From assembly GCF_030052815.1 (NCBI RefSeq), contig NC_079510.1:870288-934287 (forward strand): DNA of 64,000 nucleotides. The letters run 5' to 3'. Below the pieces are notes generated by a model. It worked only from the letters and a program-made list of their open reading frames with translations. It did not search any database and was not told where the DNA came from. Every line of letters starts with the position of its first letter. Within the stretch, counting starts at the first letter, position 1. The position numbers were made by a program, and so were the translations under genes. Shown here piece by piece: positions 21,421 through 35,400 of this stretch. Source of the stretch: Hevea brasiliensis. Lineage: Eukaryota; Streptophyta; Magnoliopsida; Malpighiales; Euphorbiaceae.

Positions 21421-23197
21421 ATTTGATTCTTGGTTTTATGAACTAGTGTACTAATTATAGTTATAGTACATTTATTTTTTTTTTATGATATCACTAATTT
21501 TGACAGTTATGCTATGAATAATAAGCCATGTGTTAGCCTTATTTATTTATATGTGATGCAAGTGGCCCAAAAGCCAACCTTGATTACAAAGCCTATCTTA
21601 TCTTCATGTGATTACATTGAATATCTAGCCATTATGTCGGCTTCAATTACATTGTCTACACATGAATCTTACGCTAGCTATGGTGTTGGCTTTTGATAAG
21701 GTCGTGAGTTGGCCCTAATTATTTTCTTCTATTTGTTTGTTTTTCATTTCCCGCATAGTAAGAAAATATTTCTTCAAGTACTTGCCATTGATTAACTTCT
21801 TATGTGATTCTTTTGTAAGACTTGCCAACCAATAAGCATTACGTCTGAGTACCTGATGCACTTGGGAAGGACCTTCCTAGTTTGGAAACCATTTACCAAA
21901 CTGCATGTCTTTGGCACCAATAATTAACACAGTCTTCCAGACTAGGTCTCTTTGTTGAAAATTTTGCCTCTTTATTTTTTTATTATTGTAGAACCTTGAT
22001 ATTTTCTTCTTCTGTGCACCCATGTGATTGAATGCCTACATCCAACCTTTATCCAAGTCTTCTAACTCCATGGCCATAGCCTGAGTGTATTCATTTAGAG
22101 TAAGGCCATTTTGCAAAGAGACTCTAAGTAAGGAACTACTACCTCCATTAGGAGTACTGCATCATGCCCATAAGTTAAGGGAAAAGGGCTTATTTGTGTT
22201 ACATCCCTCTCAGAGGTTGTATATGCCCATAAGGTCTCTAATAAGAGTAGGTGCCACTCTCTTTGGTTTCAGTCAATCATCTTCTCCAAGATGCCAATCA
22301 AGACCTTGTTGGATGCTTCTACTTACCCATTGGCTTAGGCATAGTATGGATGAACTAAATCATGTCACTTTGTTCCACTTTCTTTACAGGTATTGCTTCT
22401 ACCTACTAGGTGAAGTAGTCTATAGCAACAATAATGAAAGTATGGCCCATTGAAGATGGTGGATGAATTTTACTTATGAGGTCGATAGCCCAACCTCTAA
22501 ATGGCCATGGCTTCAGGATAGGGTGCATCTCTTTAGTTGATATCCTCTTCACTACATCATATCTTTGGCATTGCTAGCAACCCTTTGCATAAGTTATGAA
22601 GTCTTTGAGGATCTTTGGCCAATAATAGCAGTGTCTCCTAATGAGCCATCTCATCTTGATACTTGCCTAGTGCGCACCATAGATCCCTTCATGCACTTGC
22701 TGCATCACTCTCATAGCTTTAGGAGAACTAAGGCACCTGAGCAATAAGCCATCAAAGCCCTTCCGTAAAAATTTACCTATAAGCAACAAATAATTTATAG
22801 CATGGATTTTGATACGATGGGGTACTTTAACTAATGGAGACTCTAGGTACCTCTTTAACAAGGATTTCCAGTCATCTGTAACAACCAGGTCAGTATTAAA
22901 TAAATCAATGAGCATACCTCTTTCTTCTATGGAACGATGTTTCTTCTTTCTTACTAGAATCATCTTGTGTGTCAGCTCCTAGGACATTCTCAAGCTAGAA
23001 GCAAGTTGAGCCAACTCATTAGCTTCCTAGTTGGCTTCCCTTGGCACATGTGTGAGCAAAACTTCCTTGAAATAGTCCAAAATTTGTACAATAGCAATAA
23101 AATAATGGGCAAGGAAAAAGCTGCCACTGCTACACTTGTATTCTCCAGTTAGCTATTTAATGACCAGTTGTGAGTCTCCCATAATGTATACCTCTTC
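21421..23197 (-). pseudogene. TE4 integrase region, Tat-like (broken)
   Basis: Reading leftward on the minus strand from 23192: VYIMGDSQLVI (end of RNase H), the tether, a long open stretch at 22667-22963 that ends in the integrase zinc domain (KAMRVMQQVHEGIYGAH), a CQRYDVVKR segment, the catalytic region WAIDLISKIHPPSS (about 22510), LTYGHDAVL at about 22165, and RDLVWKTVLI, WFPN and VHQVLRRNAYWL near 21830-21950. Stops and frameshifts are frequent. Domain wording matches non-chromovirus Tat-type gypsy elements. The last 280 bp (21421-21700) are poorly conserved tail. The protein continues on the far side of TE5, at 37782. Confidence 0.8.
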
Positions 23198-23871
23198 TGT
23201 AACACCCCTCACCCGTCTACAGTGTAGCCGAGCAAGGCGTGCTACACTGCGTGCCGGAGCACCTGATCTTATCTGATTTCATTATAGTTCTTGATTTATT
23301 TATTCAAAAACTTTATTTAAGGTTTAGGCTATTTTTACTTTTATCAAAATCTAACTAATTTGGAAATTTCAAAAATTTTAACGATAATCCGACAACGTGC
23401 TGACTGTAATTTGGACTAACAGTTCTTCTGAACCTGCCAAAAATAATTTCAATATATACTCAATTTCTCAAACTTAATAGTCTCAAAATTTTTCAAACAT
23501 AATGTATCTCAATACAGTATCCAGATTTCTCAGAAATCTCATCAGATTTTCAACATCTCAATATTCACAAGTACAATCTCATTATAACTCAAATTCAATT
23601 AACATATTAAAATACTTACTTTGAGTAGCTTCCATAATTCATAGGTTAATTACATGAGTTTATTTTGTACAAGATATACAAATAATTTACAATGTGCTAG
23701 GAATGAACAATATACATAACATGTATAAAATGAGCCCTATCTACATGCATTGCTGAGGAGGTGACAATCTTGAACCCTTATGACACTTCTGCAGATTTGG
23801 ACTCCAAAAATCTCAGTCGACAGTCTCTGGTTTTACCTTTAGTACCTGTGCGAGGAAGCAATTCCATCGCG

Positions 23872-23889
23872 CTAAGCATTTCTGCTTAG
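23872..23889 (-). other. LTR hairpin, TE5 copy
   Basis: On the minus strand CTAAGCA-GAAA-TGCTTAG, 7-bp stem with a GNRA-type loop, after GCACCA and before CGCG. Confidence 0.65.
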
Positions 23890-24811
23890 TGGTGCAATAG
23901 TATAACAAGAAATAATATATACAAATAAAGAAAGAAATAAATCATAATTCAGATACTCAGGAATCAATTTAATTTGGTATGGTATTTCTAGCATCAACGA
24001 TCTCATATACTAGTTTGTTCCTCTTTGGAAGTGCTTAGTTTATAACTTTTCAGTAATACTACCAAGTATACAAATTATTCTAACTGTATTGTATTTCAAG
24101 TCTCTACGGTTCTATAATTTATATTTTTGTCATGTTTCTTTTGCTAATCTCTTTTACTCATTCATTCAATACTTAATTTAATTATACTGAAATTTCATTA
24201 TACTTAACTTAACTTAATTGCTAGAATTGAATAATATTTTAATTGACTGCCCGTGTAGCCTATACACTGGCCAGACTGGATAAACGGATATACTAGCACT
24301 GGGTACCTAGTACCTCGGGCCGTCACACCATCGGTCACAAAGTATCTCCCGGTGTGCAAATAGTGTGGCTAAAAAGCCATATAATCAATCAGGCATTAAG
24401 CCGAGTACAATAACACAATCTGTATAGCCATAGGCTATTAAAATCATAGTATGGCATAATAAGCCATAAAATACAGTATGACGTAAAGTCATTTACAGAA
24501 CAGCTGTCAGAATCCTATTGGCATGCCAACCTATCCAAACTAGTCAACTAGGCAAATTAGGGCATATTAAAATATTACATATTTAATTCTTTATTCATAG
24601 GGTTTATACATCTTTATGCCTTTCACTGGTCAATAAAATTATTGACCTTTTTATGCATCATGGATAGGTTAATTCTAACATCAACATGTCACAATTTACA
24701 ATTCAATATGTTGTCAATATAAGGCAATTTACCCTTTTCCACAAGTTGGCATTCATTGCCAAATCACTTCAAGCATCATTTTATGTAATTACCAATTTTC
24801 GATTTTAGTAT

Positions 24812-25400
24812 GCTAGATTGGTCTAGCTTAAAGTCCTATTTCCCTTGGTTTTTAGCTTCTGGTCAAAGAAGCAAAATTGTAGCTCTATGTCTTATTACAC
24901 GCAGGGCAAAATTTCAGGTCATTCTGAGTTGTATAGACCAAGATATGGTCAATTTACTAAAGCTGGACAGATTGCACCTTTGGTGCAAAATTTGGTTAAT
25001 TTCTCAATTTTTCTGTGATAGATTTGTCTAGCTTAAGGTCCTATTTCTCTTGGTACTATTCCCTTCAGTTCATTTCATTAGTCAACCTATAATGTTGACC
25101 CTTGATGCACTCTACGTGAGTCAATTCTAATGTTATCAATATGTCACATTTTATAGCCCTTTAGTGTTGGTATATGTTGCCAATTTCATTTCCAAGTGTA
25201 TTGCATTTTATTGCAATTTACTGGATTTCGGTGTACTATTTTGACCTAGCCGGATGACCTGGTTCCCTCAATTTTCGGGTTTCGATCCAAACTACAAACT
25301 TGTAGGTCTATGTCTTATTACACACGGGGCAAAATTTCAGGTCATTCTGAGTTGTGTAGACCAAGATATGGTCAATTTACTAAAGCTGGACAGAATGTAT
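24812..25400. repeat. Internal duplication in TE5 LTR
   Basis: The stretch TCTATGTCTTATTACAC through CTAAAGCTGGACAGA occurs at about 24884-24972 and again at about 25306-25394, nearly identical and in the same orientation, 422 bp apart. A shorter copy of the TCTAGCTTAA-GTCCTATTTC segment occurs at 24825 and 25027. The unit belongs to the general LTR leader-repeat pattern but the two copies are much closer to each other than to the rest. Confidence 0.8.
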
Positions 25401-26059
25401 CAAAATTGGTCACTTTAGGTCATTTTAGGTTCGGCCAGTTTTTGGACCCGAAATTGTGCAAGCTTTTTGACTTGCTTATGGTCATTTCTGGGCTTGGGTG
25501 TCTTCATATGACTTGTAGATATAGGTCTTAACTATTCATGGTCAAAATTTCAGGTCAATTGGACCTGTTTTCAGTGAGTTATGGCCTAAAAACTAACTGC
25601 TGCCCAAATGGTTAGTTTTCAGGCCTTAAATGCACTAATCCGGATTTGATCACTTTTTAAGGTCAGTTTCTAGGCAGAATTTTGGCAACATTTCTACATG
25701 AAAGTTGGCCTATTTAGTGTCTAGTTTCACCCCATATTGGCCTCATACCAATTGGGTTCACAGTTTTGCACTTATGACTTGATTTAGGTGCTGCCAACAT
25801 ACACAACCTGCATTTGAACATCACACTTCCAATTTTGACAATCCTCCTCCTCCCAATACTTCAACATTTAATCATGGCACTTCTATATATATTGTACACA
25901 ATTCCAGCAAGAATTCTGGGCATAATACTCAAGTGCACAAGGCACACAATACACCATTAAACTTCAACATTTACATCCACCCAAATTCAACATATCTCAA
26001 TGTCAATATTGCACATACACTTCAACATAATCATACTTCAATATCACTTACACTTGCTG

Positions 26060-29000
26060 TGTAACACCCCTAAGTTTGGTAGTGCGTTCTACTGTTCCGG
26101 TGACCAGTGTTGTCCGGACAGCTAGGATGCCTAGAACTGCACTTCGATATGAGTGAGAAGACATAAAATAATGAAATACAAGAAAAGAAAATACAAGAAA
26201 AACAAAGGAAAAATCATAGCAAAGAAATGTAACCAAGTAAGTGAACCGGGAAACTTAGCGATGGGTGACCGCACCGGGAAGTCACGGCGTGGACCGTTGA
26301 CTAGCCCTGGACTGCGGGGAACCCTGGAAAACATTTTTAGGACATAAATAGACCCTTATTGAAGTATAAATCTCATTAGAAAGATTAAAGAAAAATTAAA
26401 TAATTAGTACAAAGAAAAGTGAGAAATCGAAAAACAGACAAAACCCGGTAATACCGAAAAATCGGGAATGCCACCTGAACAGGGGCATTATGGTCATTTG
26501 ACATCCCGAAGTGTCTTTTGACCTAAATGTCCATTAAAAATAAATAATATTACACTTAGAAAATAAAATAAAAAATTAATTTGGTGGTACATAAAGTAAA
26601 TAGCCAAAAATGGAGTGAAAAATGTGTAAATAACACATTTAAGCATTATTATATAATTAAATGAGTAAGTGGACCACTAAAGGATTAAATTAAACATAAA
26701 ATGTGGCTGATGTAAGTCCACTAAACCCATCAGAATGTTCATCTTCCTCATTTCATAAACATTGCCGAATTGAAGAAAATGGGAACCACCATGGCCATTT
26801 TTCATGCAAGCTCATCTAACCACTCATTTCACTTCTAATCACTTGAGTTCCTTCATCAAAAATGGTCTACACATCACAAGGAAGATATTGATACCAAATT
26901 TGAGAAGTTTGGTGAAGGTTTAGCAAGTTACAATCAAAGGCAAGTTTACATTTTTGAGAATTCCTTTGTTAAACTTTAAGTTCATGTAATGGGTGTTAGT
27001 TTGGTGAAGGAAATTTTAAAGTTTAAATAGTTATTGAGATAGCCATTTTTGGACAGCCATGGGGTCACGCATTTAATGATTTATTATGCATATAATTGAT
27101 GAGAAATAATGTTGATCTTGGTGATTTAATATCCTAGTGAATTATTTCACATATATATGGTGATTTATGCACTTGGATGGGAATTGGTAAATTGTAGGGC
27201 ACTTTGATGTTGAAGGACAATTTTCGGCAGCTTGGGAACACTTGAGTAAATGTATGTATTCATGGAAGTGTAGGCAGAATATTGACCTAGAAGGATTGAT
27301 GGATATGTATGGAGATTGATATTGTAAAGTGTATGTAAGATTTGTAATGGTTAGGTGTGAATGTAATGGTACTTAGAACTTGTAAATGTGAATTATATTT
27401 GGTGTTTTGAGGGTAATTGTAATCTGCCCAAAGTAATGTTAGTGTAAAGTAGAATATGCTTTTGGTAATGTACCAAAACAGATTGGTAGAGAAGTAAACA
27501 AATTGCAAGGTAAATGTGTGTAATTGATGTGTGTTAAGCAAAGTAACCAAGGGCAGTGTACATTTTAGCCAATAAGTTTAAATGTGTAACCTCAATTGGT
27601 ATGAGACCAATTGGAGGTGGAACTAGGCACAAAATGTGCCAACTTTCATTGAGAAAACATACCAAAATTCTGCTTGCAAGGTGACCTAAGAAAATGACCA
27701 ATTCGGATTAGGTGCAATTAGGACCTGAAAAATGACCAATTGGGCAGCAGTAAGTGTTTAGACCATAACTCACATAAAACAGGTCCAATTGACCTGAAAT
27801 TTTAACCATGAATAGTTAAGACCCATACCTACAAGTCTTATGAAGACACCAAAGCCCAGAAATGACCATAAGCAAGTCAAACAACTTGCACAAGTTCGGG
27901 TCCAAAAACTGGCCGAACCAAAGTTGACCAAATTGACCTAATTTGATACCAATTGACCAGCAATAGTATAATGACCATAACTTGGTCTACTTAACTCGGA
28001 TTGACCTGAAATTTTGCCCCGCGTGCAATAAGACATAGATCTACAAGTTTGTAGTTTTGACCAAAACCCGAAAACCGAGGGAACTAGATCGTCCGGCTAG
28101 GTCAAACCAGTGTCCTGGAATCCAGCAATTTGCATTAAAATGCACTAAACAAGGAAATGACTTTGGTAAAACGTACCAAACCTAAAACCCTATCGAATGT
28201 GACATATTAACGACACTAAAACCTAATTTACCTAAAACACAACGAGGGTCGGTATATTAGGTGATTAAGTGAATAATTGAGTTCAGTGCATTATTTACCA
28301 AACACCATCGATAGAGACAGTTTAATTTGGTACTGAAACACTTCAAATTGTGTTTCTCAGTTAACAAGGACTCAGCAAAAGGGAAAGAAATACTGAGTCA
28401 AGACCAGGAGACAAATATCAGAGGTTTGTGTACAACGGCTATTTCTTTTGAAATTTTCAATTGAAATGAATTATGACTATTGTACATTATTGTTTTAAAT
28501 TGTGTTTATGCACAACAACTATTTCTCTTGAATTTTTCAATTGAAATAAATATTGACTATTTGTATGTTATTGTTTTAAATCGTGGAAATGTGTTTGATG
28601 GACACTTATTGATTGAAAAACATTGTGAATGGTTTGAAACTGTGAAAAATTGTTTGAATGATATTGATGGATACTTATTGATTGAAAAGCACTGTAAATG
28701 GTTTTTGTGGAAATTGAAGTGAATTACGAATTGTGTTGCCATTTTGTGAATGAAATTATAACTTTGGAAATTTATTGGATTCTTACAGATCATTTGAATA
28801 AAATGTTTGGAATTGTTTTGACTCACAATTGGCATGACACGGATATTATGTTCCTCCTCCATTAATGGGGTGAGTGTGATTATTCCTCCCTCTTTGACTT
28901 ATCGATGCAGGGTGAGTATGATTATGTTCCCCCTCTTTGACTTCCCACCGAGGTGAGTATGGATGAGTACTCATTAGATAGCTAGCTTCCTCCCTCATTG

Positions 29001-29953
29001 ATTTCGATTATTGGGGTGAGTATGTCTTGTCGTGGTGTACAACACGGCATGTGTGGAAAAATTGTGTCCTGGCTTAAATTGTGATATTGATCGGCAACAC
29101 TGTGTTATTAAGTATTTTGATCAAATTGTGTATGAATTGGCAATACGGTATTCTTAAACTATTTGACTAAATTGTGTTATTATGAATTTTGATAATTTGT
29201 GAATTGGAGTTTAAATTCCTTATGACATTCATTGTCTTGAATTTAACTATGGTTTTAAGTATCCACTATTGATATGATTTATGAATTGTGAATTAAAATT
29301 GTATTTGGTTAATGTTGTGCACCACTGAGACATTGTCTCAAATGATAGCTTTATTATTGTCGCAGTAGAGAGCAGAGCAGCAGACTAGGCTGCTAATACA
29401 TCCAGTGAGGGATTACCTGGTATAATGAGTATACCAATATTTTGCATTTTGTACTGTAATGTATGACACTGTATGTACATTTTGTTTTTGGTTTTGAGCA
29501 GTTGTAAATTCAAATTGTACCTTGAAGTTGTAAATTAATTATGAGTTATTTGACTTGTAAAAATTTGTATTATATTTCCTTATCTCAGACTTTGAAAAAT
29601 TTCTATGGAATTGAGTTGATAAATTGTTGTGTTGAGAAATGTATTGGAGTTGAGATTTGGAAAATTTTTGAAGTGCTTTTTACGAGTTTTCAAGAACTGC
29701 TTTGTCCAAAATACAAATGGCACCTTGCCAAAATTTTACTGAGATATTCCAAAAAATCAAATGAGTTAGTTGTTTCACTTGATTCACCAAAGTCTTTAAC
29801 ACCTGTAAATAGTGCTCACCACTGTAAAAGAAGTAAGAAAAGTTTTTAAAATCCCTTGTAGTGTATTTAATGGGTTATCAGTAGACGGAGTTGGTAATTC
29901 ATCAGGTATACTACGGGATCATGTCATGCCTTACAGAGGGGTAGGGTGTGACA
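26060..29953 (+). repeat. TE6 5' LTR
   Basis: 3,894 bp, TGTAACACCCC to GGTGTGACA. The expected TATA site (by comparison with TE5 near 37081) reads CATAAAC at 26754-26760. Leader repeats occupy about 27580-28090. Two short tandem duplications lie at 28427-28584 (about 80-bp unit) and 28591-28710 (about 72-bp unit). The block TCGTGGTGTACAACACGGCA is at 29030-29049. Small open frames here recur in the 3' LTR only because the LTRs are copies. Confidence 0.93.
29325..29341 (+). other. LTR hairpin, TE6 5' copy
   Basis: CTGAGAC-ATT-GTCTCAA; the closing base is A here and G in the 3' LTR copy, so the outer pair is lost. Confidence 0.55.
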
Positions 29954-29961
29954 TGTTTTAG

Positions 29962-29973
29962 TGGTATCAGAGC
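29962..29973 (+). other. TE6 primer-binding site (tRNA-iMet)
   Basis: TGGTATCAGAGC, exact match to the common plant retrotransposon tRNA-iMet PBS, eight bases after the LTR end. Confidence 0.9.
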
Positions 29974-30142
29974 AAAGTTTTTAAATTCTGTTTTCACTTG
30001 TTATTTGAATATTCTTTCTTCACAGTACAACTGCTCAATATCATTGTTTGATACATACAGTACATTACATTATAAATATGCACTAACGGGAGGAAATCTC
30101 CTTGTATTATTGTACAGGAGGTCTAGAATCCTCGCATTGACT

Positions 30143-31311
30143 ATGGAAGAGGGTGATCGTTTAGTCGATCAATCTATAGAGGCTGAGGTGCAAAGGGATG
30201 CCCCAGCCGTACATAATGTTAGTGGTTCAAAGACACAGCCTTACAAGATGCAGCTTTCTGCTCGGTTCAAAGCAGATGGCTGCAATGTCCCAACAAATGG
30301 CTGGTAATGTGCCTACTCAAGTCCCAATACAGACACCAGTGGTACAACCACAGTCTTCTGCAAGGCAGTATGATAAATTGATGAAATATGGGGCTACAGA
30401 GTTCAAGGGGACAGTAGATCCTCTAGAGGCAGAACAATGGTTAGAGAGGATGGATAGGGTATTCAAGAAACTGCACTGCACAGAGGAGCTTAGATTTGAA
30501 TACTCAGTATCTTTGCTACAGGGGGATGCTTATGACTGGTGGAAAACCATTCCCCACAGTCTGGTAGAACCTACAGTGCTAACATGGAATGACTTCCTCA
30601 GGGAACTCAGGCAAAAATATGTCCCCGATGCTTATGTAGACCAGAAGCTGCAAGAATTCCTATGTCCAAAAGCAGGCGGATCGGTGGTGAGTATGAAAGG
30701 AATTCTCCGCCTAAGCCATTATGCAAGAAGTCTACTTTCTACCAAGCAGGAGAGATGTAAGAGGTTTGAAACCGACTTGAAGCTTAGTCTCAGATTACAA
30801 GAGGTCGGATTCAAACATAACAACTTCTCTGAACTTATTTCTCAAGCACTAGAATTACAAAGAATTGAATCTGAAGTGGCCCCTGAGAAAAAGAAATCGG
30901 AGAGGCGTAAAAGAGGGAAAGTCAAGAGAACAGAGTTCTAGTGGTCCCACCGAAAGAGGAAAAACTTTGGGGGATACGACAGAGATAGTAAGAAGTACGT
31001 TAGAGATGGATCTTTTGTACAGAACCCTCCTCGATCCGATCAGCAAACTCAATAGAAACCCAGAAATGCGCTGTCAGATCGACTTTGTGAAACTTGTGGT
31101 AAACCACATAGTGGGCTATGTTATAGAGCCGTAGGAGCATGCTTTAACTGTGGAGAGACTGGTCATTTTGCTAGGGATTGTGTAAATCCAGTCGTTCGAT
31201 CATTTACTACACCAAAGGGATCAACCCAAGTTTCTACCCCAAATAGTTCACCATCGCTTAGTAGAGGCAAAGGTAGAGGTAGGGTAGTACACCTAGAAGT
31301 CGACTCATCGT
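30143..31311 (+). pseudogene. TE6 gag with zinc knuckles (broken)
   Basis: It starts MEEGDRLVDQS at 30143; one frameshift near 30250 leads into the main frame, open at 30198-30941. The capsid domain has YGATEFKGTVDPLEAEQWLE, LLQGDAYDWW, TWNDFLRELRQKYVPD and LSHYARSLL. After a TAG at 30939 the same frame continues with a second TAG near 31053, then a CETCGKPHSGLCY motif and a perfect CCHC knuckle CFNCGETGHFARDC at 31140-31181, ending in a Ser/Gly/Arg-rich tail at the TGA near 31309. Wording matches Tekay-type chromovirus gag. Full length would be about 390 codons, close to family size. It could package RNA if its two TAG codons were read through, which I cannot judge. Confidence 0.88.
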
Positions 31312-32442
31312 GAATCAGCCAAAAGCAGGTGATGCTTCAACTAGAGTATATGCTATACTGACGTAAAAGAGATCGAGACTTTTGACATCATTGCTGGTAC
31401 TTTCTCAATTAGCAACTAAGATATATATATGTATTGTTTGACCTGGAGTTTGCATACTTTTATGTTTGTATTAGAACTACATGTTATGTTGTTATTCCTT
31501 TACAAGGGAATAAATTTTGATGCATTAGTGATTAGTCCTTGAGATAAGGATTGTGATAATAAGTGAAATTAGTTTTGAAAGAGTTTATCGGCGAAAAGTA
31601 TTTTCTAACACACCATAAATTATAAAGCTAATTGGTGAGCCTACTTAATGTAAGGCAAGAGGACGTAAAAGTAAGATGCAGTAATGGAATTGCTCTAGAT
31701 GAGGGCAAGGAGGTTACTGTTAGAAATTGTTAATGGATATTGTAATCAGAATAAGATTCGAATATCAGTGAATTCAAAAAGAATAAAAGATAGCAAAGTT
31801 TGATCTATTGGGATGTATCGTAGTAACTATGCAATGTTCTTGATGTTTATCTTGTAGTCGCAGATTCTGATCGACTTGAGATTATTGTGTAGAGCTACGT
31901 ACTACCCGATAGTACACCTAGATGAGAATAGTTGCCAACGGCATCTGTTTTGGTATAGTTATGCCAGGACATAATTTTATTGATGGAATTAAGTTGAAAA
32001 TCCTACTTAGGGATCTAAAACTCCAAAAGTTAGAATATCGAAAGGTTATAGTTCAGTACAAAAGGAAGTAAGTTATAGAATATTGACAGATAAAAAGAGT
32101 TATGGAAGTAGAGATTTGAACAGTTGATTCATATATAACAAAGAAATATTACAAATGAGGAAGACTATTGACTAGAATGGTCAGAGGACTAACGACTAGA
32201 TAAATCATTCTAACATGACCTCAAGGGTCATTCAAGAAGGAACATGAACTGAAATATTAGACAGCACAATAGTAAGAGGAGATTGGTGTTATACAAACAA
32301 ATTAAACGTTGTATTAGATTGTTAAAAGTCTTATACAAATTTGAGGAAAAGAAGATTATACAATCGTATAGAAAGGAGAGAATAAACATATGACTATTGT
32401 AAGATGGCTATTGAGTAAAATTTCGTGGACGAAATTTATTTT
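31312..32442 (+). other. TE6 interior: protease start, then unidentified 1 kb
   Basis: The first 110 bases still read like the start of the protease region (VNQPKAGDASTRVYAI, then IETFDIIAGTFSI in another frame). From about 31450 to 32400 I recognise no pol motif and no long frame. The last 40 bases (TTCGTGGACGAAATT) match the usual end of Tekay-type pol before the polypurine tract, so the pol body is deleted, replaced or decayed beyond recognition. Confidence 0.65.
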
Positions 32443-32456
32443 AAGGGGGGGAGAAT
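32443..32456 (+). other. TE6 polypurine tract
   Basis: AAGGGGGGGAGAAT directly before TGTAACACCCC. Confidence 0.9.
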
Positions 32457-35400
32457 TGTAACACCCCTAAGTTTGGTAGTGCGTTCTACTGTTCCGGTGA
32501 CCAGTGTTGTCCGGACAGCTAGGATGCCTAGAACTACACTTCGATATGAGTGAGAAGACATAAAATAATGAAATACAAGAAAAGAAAATACAAGAAAAAC
32601 AAAGGAAAAATCATAGCAAAGAAATGTAACCAAGTAAGTGAACCGGGAAACTTAGTGATGGGTGACCGCACCGGGAAGTCACGGCGTGGACCGTTGACTA
32701 GCCCTGGACTGCGGGGAACCCTGGAAAACATTTTTAGGACATAAATAGACCCTTATTAAAGTATAAATCTCATTAGAAAGATTAAAGAAAAATTAAATAA
32801 TTAGTACAAAGAAAAGTGAGAAATCGAAAAACAGATAAAACCCGGTAATACCGAAAAATCTGAATGCCACTGAGCAGGCATTATGGTCATTTGACATCCC
32901 GAAGTGTCTTTTGACCTAAATTTCCATTAAAAATAAATAATATTACACTTAGAAAATAAAATAAAAAATTAATTTGGTGGTACATAAAGTAAATAGCCAA
33001 AAATGGAGTGAAAAATGTGTAAATAACACATTTAAGCATTATTATATAATTAAATGAGTAAGTGGACCACTAAAGGATTAAATTAAACATAAAATGTGGC
33101 TGATGTAAGTCCACTAAACCCATCAGAATGTTCATCTTCCTCATTTCATAAACATTGCCGAATTGAAGAAAATGGGAACCACCATGGCCATTTTTCATGC
33201 AAGCTCATCTAACCACTCATTTCACTTCTAATCACTTCAGTTCCTTCATCAAAAATGGTCTACACATCACAAGGAAGATATTGATACCAAATTTGAGAAG
33301 TTTGGTGAAGGTTTAGCAAGTTACAATCAAAGGTAAGTTTACATTTTTGAGAATTCCTTTGTTAAACTTTATGTTCATGTAATGGGTGTTAGTTTGGTGA
33401 AGGAAATTTTAAAGTTTAAATAGTTATTGAGATAGCCATTTTTGGACAGCCATGGGGTCACACATTTAATGATTTATTATGCATATAATTGATGAGAAAT
33501 AATGTTGATCTTGGTGATTTAATATCCTAGTGAATTATTTCACATATATATGGTGATTTATGCACTTGGATGGGAATTGGTAAATTGTAGGGCACTTTGA
33601 TGTTGAAGGACAATTTTCGGCAGCTTGGGAACACTTGAGTAAATGTATGTATTCATGGAAGTGTAGGCAGAATATTGACCTAGAAGGATTGATGGATATG
33701 TATGGAGATTGATATTGTAAAGTGTATGTAAGATTTGTAATGGTTAGGTGTGAATGTAATGGTACTTAGAACTTGTAAATGTGAATTATATTTGGTGTGT
33801 TGAGGGTAATTGTAATCTGCCCAAAGTAATGTTAGTGTAAAGTAGAATATGCTTTTGGTAATGTACCAAAACAGATTGGTAGAGAAGTAAACAAATTGCA
33901 AGGTAAATGTGTGTAATTGATGTGTGTTAAGCAAAGTAACCAAGGGCAGTGTACATTTTAGCCAATAAGTTTAAATGTGTAACCTCAATTGGTATGAGAC
34001 CAATTGGAGGTGGAACTAGGCACAAAATGTGCCAACTTTCATTGAGAAAACATACCAAAATTCTGCTTGCAAGGTGACCTAAGAAAATGACCAATTCGGA
34101 TTAGGTGCAATTAGGACCTGAAAAATGACCAATTGGGCAGCAGTGAGTGTTTAGGCCATAACTCACTCAAAACAGGTCCAATTGACCTGAAATTTTAACC
34201 ATGAATAGTTAAGACCCATACCTACAAGTCTTATGAAGACACCAAAGCCCAGAAATGACCATAAGCAAGTCAAACAACTTGCACAAGTTCGGGTCCAAAA
34301 ACTGGCCGAACCAAAGTTGACCAAATTGACCTAATTTGATACCAATTGACCAGCAATAGTATAATGACCATAACTTGGTCTACTTAACTCGGATTGACCT
34401 GAAATTTTGCCCCGCGTGCAATAAGACATAGATCTACAAGTTTGTAGTTTTGACCAAAACCCGAAAACCGAGGGAACTAGATCGTCCAGCTAGGTCAAAC
34501 CAGTGTCCCGGAATCCAGCAATTTGCATTAAAATGCACTAAACAAGGAAATGACTTTGGTAAAACGTACCAAACCTAAAACCCTATCGAATGTGACATAT
34601 TAACGACACTAAAACCTAATTTACCTAAAACGCAACGAGGGTCGGTATATTAGGTGATTAAGTGAATAATTGAGTTCAGTGCATTATTTACCAAACACCA
34701 TCGATAGAGACAGTTTAATTTGGTACTGAAACACTTCAAATTGTGTTTCTCAGTTAACAAGGACTCAGCAAAAGGGAAAGAAATACTGAGTCAGGACCAG
34801 GAGACAAATGTCAGAGGTTTGTGCACAACGACTATTTCTTTTGAAATTTTCAATTGAAATGAATTATGACTATTGTACATTATTGTTTTAAATTGTGTTT
34901 GTGCACAACAACTATTTCTCTTGAATTTTTCAATTGAAATAAATATTGACTATTTGTATGTTATTGTTTTAAATCGTGGAAATGTGTTTGATGGACACTT
35001 ATTGATTGAAAAACATTGTGAATGGTTTGAAACTGTGAAAAATTGTTTGAATGATATTGATGGATACTTATTGATTGAAAAGCACTGTAAATGGTTTTTG
35101 TGGAAATTGAAGTGAATTACGAATTGTGTTGCCATTTTGTGAATGAAATTATAACTTTGGAAATTTATTGGATTCTTACGGATCATTTGAATAAAATGTT
35201 TGGAATTGTTTTGACTCACAATTGGCATGACACGGATATTATGTTCCTCCTCCATTAATGGGGTGAGTGTGATTATTCCTCCCTCTTTGACTTATCAGTC
35301 TGGGGTGAGTATGATTATGTTCCTCCCTCTTTGACTTCCCAGTCTGAGGTGAGTATGGATGAGTACTCATTAGATAGCTAGCTTCCTCCCTCATTGATTT

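Noticed and set aside
22085..22453. A 122-codon plus-strand frame
   Set aside because: It lies antisense to the TE4 integrase, whose motifs are clear on the minus strand.
26048..26347. Short open frames on both strands at the start of the TE6 LTR, repeated at 32436-32744
   Set aside because: They recur only because the LTRs are copies; no start context, codon pattern or family match, and the two strands are equally open.
28480..29849. Open frames of 80-102 codons in the TE6 LTR (also 34873-36166)
   Set aside because: Low-complexity AT-rich LTR sequence; the frames are not maintained in the related TE3 LTR.
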